Shown: piece by piece, positions 6,698 through 10,424 of the stretch | Layout: each line of letters opens with the position of its first letter | Numbering within the stretch: position 1 is the stretch's first letter | Assembly: GCA_905192805.1 (NCBI GenBank) | Contig: CAJJMF010000084.1 | Coordinates: 1 to 10,424, forward strand | DNA from: an uncultured Sutterella sp. | Lineage (GTDB): Bacteria > Pseudomonadota > Gammaproteobacteria > Burkholderiales > Burkholderiaceae_F | Reading direction: 5' to 3' | DNA length: 10,424 nucleotides | Translations under genes and position numbers: made by a program | Notes under the pieces: generated by a model | Databases searched by the model: none | The model's input: the letters and a program-made list of their open reading frames with translations, nothing else | Told to the model about the DNA's origin: nothing

Positions 6698-8144
6698 TTT
6701 GCTTTTCCTCGTTGGCCAAATGCTGAGCCCAAGCGATAAACTTCGCGCTGCGTTCAGCATAATCTTTAAACATATCCCAAGAGGCACAAGCGGGGGAAAG
6801 GAGAATCACGTCGCCCGGTTGACGACCTTGCCACAACCACGTCACCGCCTCTTCCAACGTTCCAAAGCGCTCCATCTCTAACGTCGTGGTGCTCAAGGCT
6901 TCATAAATCTTCGGAGCATCGCGCCCAATGAGCGCCACCCGTCCCGCGGCCTCTGCCAGTACCGGGGCCAACGGATGAAAGTCTTGCCCTTTCCCGTCAC
7001 CTCCGAGCACAATCATCACACGGCGCTTTTGTAAGCGGAACCCTTCGACAGCAGCGAGCACTGCGCCCACATTCGTTCCCTTAGAGTCGTCCACCACAAT
7101 CACGTCATCGTCGGTGCGTAACACCTCCTCGACACGGTGCTTTTCCCCGCCGTACGTCTTAAGCACCTCAATCGCCGGCAACACGGACAACCCTGTCGCT
7201 TCAATCATCAGCAAAGCGGCCATCGCATTCGTGGTGTTATGGCGTCCCAAAAGGCGAATTTCATCTTCGCGAATCACATCGACTAACCCAGAGGCTGAGC
7301 GCTTCACCACCGTCACAACGCCAGCCTCTTCGCGTAACCCGATATCCCCGAGTTGCGAGGGCTCATCAACTCCAAACGTGACTTGCTGGCCCGGATTCAT
7401 CGGCGTGGGGGCACTCCAGCGCAACGTGGCCTCATCGGCGCGATTAGCAATACGCACCGTCCCTGGCGTGAAAATGCGTGCTTTGGCTTCCCCATAGGCA
7501 TGCATGCTGCCGTGCCAGTCAAGGTGATCTTCAGTGAGGTTCAAAAAGGCCGCGGCATGACAATGCAAACTAAACGTCGTTTCTAATTGGAAACTGCTCA
7601 GTTCCAACACCCATGCTTCGGGTAACGTTTGGTTTTTTTCCGCGACCAAGAGTTCATGCACAGCGTTGGGGCCAATATTGCCTGCCGTAATCACCGTCTT
7701 TCCGCAGGCTTGGACCATCTTGGACGTGAGCACCGTCGTGGTCGTTTTCCCATTGGTACCCGTGATCCCAAACACTAAGGGATCATAGCCTTTGTCCGCT
7801 TTTAACCGGGCCAATTCGCGCGCAAAAAGCTCAATCTCCCCCACCACTTCAATCGCTTGGCGTCGCGCGGCCTCCACTAACGGAGCCGCCACGCCAAAGC
7901 GAGGCGAAATGCCTGGACTCATCACCACTAAGGACACCCCTTCGAGCAGCGACAACGCAAGCGACCCTGTCGACACCTCGACCCCTAAACGGTCAAACGT
8001 CTCGCGATTCGGAGGCGTCTGTCGGGTATCCGCCACACGAACGCTCCAACCGCGTTCGAGCAAATACTCGACACTGGCGAGCCCAGAGGCTCCCATCCCA
8101 ATTACGAGCGCTTTGGCTTGCCCTTGTGTGACTGTCATCACCAT
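6687..8144 (-). CDS. murD: UDP-N-acetylmuramoyl-L-alanine--D-glutamate ligase MurD
   Basis: MurD is the cytoplasmic ATP-dependent ligase that adds D-Glu to UDP-MurNAc-L-Ala. The 485 residues show VIGMGASGLASVEYL (14-28) and MSPGISP (75-81) in the UDP-binding domain. The ATPase P-loop is GITGTNGKTTTT (126-137), followed by ELSSFQLE (181-188), NLTEDHLDWHG (202-212) and YGEAKARIF (217-225), whose Lys221 matches the carbamylated Lys of the family. GRHNTTNAMAA (300-310) leads into the C-terminal domain with EKHRVE (334-339), DDSKGTN (352-358), GGDGKG (381-386) and LSPACASWDMF (449-459). The ATG at 8144 has AGGA 8 nt upstream, overlapping the tail of the mraY coding end; a second in-frame ATG two codons later is less well placed. 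The gap to mraY is 15 nt, and the end overlaps ftsW by 11 nt. Confidence 0.98.
   Translation of the reverse strand: MVMTVTQGQAKALVIGMGASGLASVEYLLERGWSVRVADTRQTPPNRETFDRLGVEVSTGSLALSLLEGVSLVVMSPGISPRFGVAAPLVEAARRQAIEVVGEIELFARELARLKADKGYDPLVFGITGTNGKTTTTVLTSKMVQACGKTVITAGNIGPNAVHELLVAEKNQTLPEAWVLELSSFQLETTFSLHCHAAAFLNLTEDHLDWHGSMHAYGEAKARIFTPGTVRIANRADEATLRWSAPTPMNPGQQVTFGVDEPSQLGDIGLREEAGVVTVVKRSASGLVDVIREDEIRLLGRHNTTNAMAALLMIEATGLSVLPAIEVLKTYGGEKHRVEEVLRTDDDVIVVDDSKGTNVGAVLAAVEGFRLQKRRVMIVLGGDGKGQDFHPLAPVLAEAAGRVALIGRDAPKIYEALSTTTLEMERFGTLEEAVTWLWQGRQPGDVILLSPACASWDMFKDYAERSAKFIAWAQHLANEEKQSVL
6707..6710 (-). promoter_or_regulatory. Ribosome binding site for the ftsW GTG start
   Basis: GAGG (in the context GAGGAAAAG), inside the last codons of murD, lies 9 nt upstream of the GTG at 6695-6697. 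It is the main reason for choosing this start for ftsW over longer alternatives inside murD. Confidence 0.55.
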
Positions 8145-8159
8145 GATTTTTATCCTACC

Positions 8160-9314
8160 TTAGCGAATCTTGAGTGTGCTCAAGCCGATTAAAACCAAAA
8201 TAATTGTGATAATCCAGAAACGTGTAACGACTTGCGTTTCTTTCCAACCTTTCAATTCAAAGTGATGGTGAATCGGCGCCATTAAGAACACGCGCTTACC
8301 CCCAGACAAGCGGAAGTAAACCGTCTGAATCATAACGGAGAGGGTTTCCACCACGAAAATACCGCCCATCACGGCCAAAACCAACTCTTGACGGGTAATC
8401 ACAGCCACGGTCCCCAAGCATCCGCCTAAAGCCAACGCCCCGACGTCTCCCATAAAGACCTGTGCCGGATGAGCATTAAACCATAAGAAGGCTAAGCCTG
8501 CCCCAAACAAGGCCCCCGTGATCACGACCAATTCGCCAGCGCCAGGGATATAGGGAAAGAGCAAGTAATTAGCGAAATCCGGACGCCCCACCACATACGC
8601 GAAGATCCCCAACGCAGCCCCGACCATGACGCTTGGTAAAATCGCCAACCCGTCGAGACCGTCCGTGAGATTCACCGCATTGGAACTCCCGACGATCACC
8701 ACATAAGTGAAGATGACAAAACCGATCAAGCCAAAAGGCAGTGCCACATCTTTGAAAAAGGGAATTAAGAGGTGAATGTTTTTGGAGACATCCAAGGGAA
8801 AACCAGCGGCCCACCAGTTCGCCAAGGTGTCGGCCAACGTACCGTTGGCGGGCACCGAGAGAGCAAACCCCAAATACAGTGCCGCCAATAGTCCAATGAC
8901 CGATTGCCAGCCAAACTTTTCGCGAGCGCTCATCCCTTTGGGGTTGTGATACACCACCTTACGATAATCGTCGATCCAACCCACTGCCCCGTAACCCAAC
9001 GTCACAAAGAGTACGACCCAAATAAATCGGTTACTCAAGTCCGCCCACAACAGCGTAGAGAGCGTGATCGAAAATAAAATCAACGCTCCCCCCATGGTCG
9101 GGGTGCCGTCTTTCACTAAATGCGTTTTCGGACCGCACTCACGCACAGCCTGTCCATAGTGCATCGCGCGGAGCTCTCGGATCATCCAAGGTCCCAATAC
9201 AAAGCCGATGGTTAACGACGTCAACGCCGCTAACACCGCACGTAATGTGAGGTAGTTAAACACATTGAACCCGGAATAGGATTCCGATAAAAAACGAAAT
9301 AGACTCAAAAGCAT
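8160..9314 (-). CDS. mraY: MraY, phospho-MurNAc-pentapeptide transferase
   Basis: MraY is a polytopic inner-membrane enzyme that transfers phospho-MurNAc-pentapeptide from UDP to undecaprenyl phosphate, forming lipid I. The 384 residues compare with 360 in E. coli; much of the extra length lies in the segment around 153-185. Motifs include [16 protein letters not shown] (61-76), the Asp pair in GWIDDYRK (112-119), [11 protein letters not shown] (124-134), [14 protein letters not shown] (211-224) with the Mg2+ and catalytic Asp residues, [13 protein letters not shown] (286-298) and the cytoplasmic loop [13 protein letters not shown] (345-357). About ten hydrophobic helices are visible. The ATG at 9314 is the natural family start; only a weak GAGA precedes it, with a stronger GAGG about 20 nt upstream. 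The gene lies between murF (40 nt upstream) and murD (15 nt downstream). The N-terminus resembles betaproteobacterial MraY. Confidence 0.98.
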   Translation of the reverse strand: MLLSLFRFLSESYSGFNVFNYLTLRAVLAALTSLTIGFVLGPWMIRELRAMHYGQAVRECGPKTHLVKDGTPTMGGALILFSITLSTLLWADLSNRFIWVVLFVTLGYGAVGWIDDYRKVVYHNPKGMSAREKFGWQSVIGLLAALYLGFALSVPANGTLADTLANWWAAGFPLDVSKNIHLLIPFFKDVALPFGLIGFVIFTYVVIVGSSNAVNLTDGLDGLAILPSVMVGAALGIFAYVVGRPDFANYLLFPYIPGAGELVVITGALFGAGLAFLWFNAHPAQVFMGDVGALALGGCLGTVAVITRQELVLAVMGGIFVVETLSVMIQTVYFRLSGGKRVFLMAPIHHHFELKGWKETQVVTRFWIITIILVLIGLSTLKIR

Positions 9315-9329
9315 GTTGTTCTCGTTTAT

Positions 9330-9348
9330 CCGTCCTCAGAAGAGACGG
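9330..9348 (-). other. Small stem-loop between murF and mraY
   Basis: On the transcribed strand CCGTC-TC can pair with GA-G-GACGG around a TTCT loop, a 7-bp stem with one bulged G. It lies in the 40-nt spacer between the murF stop and the mraY start. No U-run follows. It contains the only strong GAGG upstream of mraY, so it could hide that site, but a chance hairpin is equally likely. Confidence 0.25.
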
Positions 9349-9354
9349 TTGGTA

Positions 9355-10424
9355 TTATTCTTTTTGTGTGAGTTGCGCCACCAGACGCTCTAACCCCATA
9401 AAATGACTCGCCTTGATCGTGACGACCCCGTGAGCGTCCTTGAGCAGTTCATACGCCTGCTCGCGACTCACGCTCACTGCCCCCTCACCAAAGGCGCAAG
9501 CCGCCTCAGCGCTCAAGGGACCAATAGCAATCAGTTGATCAATGCCGAGCGATTTGGCATACGCACCCACTTCGTGGTGAACGGCCTGAGCGTTTTCGCC
9601 CACTTCCCCCATGTCACCCAAAACAAAAATCTTGGGGCTCACGGGTTCCTGGGCCAATACACGCATCGCCGCTCGCACACTGTCGGGGTTGGCATTGTAC
9701 GACTCGTCGATGATGTTCAGGTTGCCCGACGCACTTTTTTCTCGCGTGCCACGTCCTTTGATCGGCTGAAACGCTTCGAGACCCGCAATAATGGCTGCTA
9801 AGGGCACGCCCATTTCTCGTGCGGCAGCAAAAACGCCCAGCGCATTGTGTGCATTATGCTCACCCGCAATCTGAAGGCCAATCGCCACGAGGCCTTCAGC
9901 GTAATGCACCAGCAACCCTTCGGGGGTGAGTTCACCCCATACATCGGGTTGCATCTCGGCCTTGTCATGACTTAAGCCATAGGTCACAAAACGTACACCA
10001 CGCGCAACCGCCAAATCGTGCCAAACGCCGAATTCAGGATCCGTGGCGGGTAGAACCGCGACGCCCTCGTCCATGAGACCCACAATGGCTAACCCATTTT
10101 CACGGGCACTTTCACGAACGCCGTCTAAAAATTCTTGGTGCTCACGCTGCGCATTGGTGACAAGCGTCAGCGTAGGACGAATGAAGGCTGCCAAACGCGC
10201 CATTTCGCCCCGATGATTAATGCCGGCCTCCACGACCCCCATCTCAATCCCATCGTGCAATCCTAAGAGGGTACGCGGTACACCCACTTCGTTATTGAAG
10301 TTCCCTTGCGTCGAGAGCGCGCGATCACCACAGTGCGCGGCTAATACACAGGCGAGCATTTGCGTCGTGGTCGTTTTCCCGTTGCTCCCAACGACCATCG
10401 CGAGGGGCAACGTAAAGGCTAAGC
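9355..10424 (-). CDS. murF: MurF, UDP-MurNAc-tripeptide--D-Ala-D-Ala ligase (partial, 5' end outside window)
   Basis: MurF is the cytoplasmic ATP-dependent ligase that adds D-Ala-D-Ala to UDP-MurNAc-tripeptide, completing the pentapeptide precursor. The visible 355 residues reach the stop, and the frame is open to the right edge. About 100 N-terminal residues (the UDP-binding domain and true start) are missing relative to the usual ~450. Counting from the first complete codon: P-loop GSNGKTTTT (12-20), GNFNNEVGVPRTLL (41-54), EAGINHRGEM (65-74), TNAQREHQEF (89-98), GEHNAHNAL (187-195), DESYNANPDS (239-248), LGDMGE (268-273) and KASHFMGLE (337-345). The last replaces the more common KGSR. The NPDS motif and neighbouring mraY separate it from MurE. 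murE would be expected upstream, beyond the window. The TTG at 10408-10410 is internal, not a start. Confidence 0.96.
   Translation of the reverse strand, partial: LAFTLPLAMVVGSNGKTTTTQMLACVLAAHCGDRALSTQGNFNNEVGVPRTLLGLHDGIEMGVVEAGINHRGEMARLAAFIRPTLTLVTNAQREHQEFLDGVRESARENGLAIVGLMDEGVAVLPATDPEFGVWHDLAVARGVRFVTYGLSHDKAEMQPDVWGELTPEGLLVHYAEGLVAIGLQIAGEHNAHNALGVFAAAREMGVPLAAIIAGLEAFQPIKGRGTREKSASGNLNIIDESYNANPDSVRAAMRVLAQEPVSPKIFVLGDMGEVGENAQAVHHEVGAYAKSLGIDQLIAIGPLSAEAACAFGEGAVSVSREQAYELLKDAHGVVTIKASHFMGLERLVAQLTQKE

Noticed and set aside
6698..6787. Longer ftsW N-terminus starting at 6787
   Set aside because: It would overlap murD by about 100 nt, has no convincing ribosome binding site, and adds sequence unlike FtsW; the GTG at 6697 is better supported.
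8421..8459. MraY motif [12 protein letters not shown] with Ala in place of the common Ser
   Set aside because: This variant occurs in betaproteobacterial MraY as I recall, and all catalytic Asp and His residues are kept.
9397..9414. MurF C-terminal motif KASHFM instead of KGSR
   Set aside because: I recall KAS and Ser-His variants at this motif in other functional MurF proteins, so it is within normal family variation.
10408..10410. TTG as a possible murF start codon
   Set aside because: It lies only seven codons before the P-loop, the frame continues upstream to the window edge, and MurF needs its N-terminal UDP-binding domain of about 100 residues.

Overview
This window is an internal stretch of a bacterial division and cell wall (dcw) cluster. 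All nine genes lie on the minus strand, so transcription runs from the right edge to the left. In transcription order they are murF (5' end cut off), mraY, murD, ftsW, murG, murC, ddl, ftsQ and ftsA (3' end cut off). There is no mobile element, CRISPR array or RNA gene that I can support, and no unexplained stretch longer than about 100 bases.

The order murF-mraY-murD-ftsW-murG-murC-ddl-ftsQ-ftsA, with no murB between murC and ddl, is that of Gamma- and Betaproteobacteria. Residue patterns in MraY (the N-terminal [13 protein letters not shown] stretch, [12 protein letters not shown]), MurF (NAQREHQEF), FtsQ (GNFFTVD, RRVWPN) and FtsW (YQLSHSLIAFGRGE) look betaproteobacterial, probably Burkholderiales. 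The moderate GC content and the divergence of MurG and FtsA would suit a host-associated lineage such as Sutterellaceae, but that is a guess from memory, not a measured placement.

Layout from right to left: murF (9355-10424, partial), 40-nt gap, mraY (8160-9314), 15-nt gap, murD (6687-8144), 11-nt overlap, ftsW (5504-6697, GTG start), 4-nt ATGA overlap, murG (4392-5507), 35-nt gap, murC (2965-4356), 61-nt gap with a perfect 8-bp stem-loop, ddl (1968-2903), 16-nt gap, ftsQ (995-1951), 100-nt gap, ftsA (1-894, partial). The tight packing indicates one long operon.

Together the genes form most of the lipid II pathway. MurC and MurD add L-Ala and D-Glu to UDP-MurNAc, Ddl supplies D-Ala-D-Ala, and MurF attaches it. 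MraY moves the MurNAc-pentapeptide to undecaprenyl phosphate to give lipid I, and MurG adds GlcNAc to make lipid II. FtsW polymerises lipid II at the septum, and FtsQ and FtsA are divisome scaffold proteins.

The cluster is ordinary, and I found no new system in it. The item most worth a second look is MurG: the usual H-E-Q-N...N motif of its acceptor lobe is replaced by M-N-C-D...T, although all the UDP-GlcNAc-side motifs are intact. FtsA also has an unusual phosphate-binding loop (DLGAQTTS in place of the usual DIGGGTTD).
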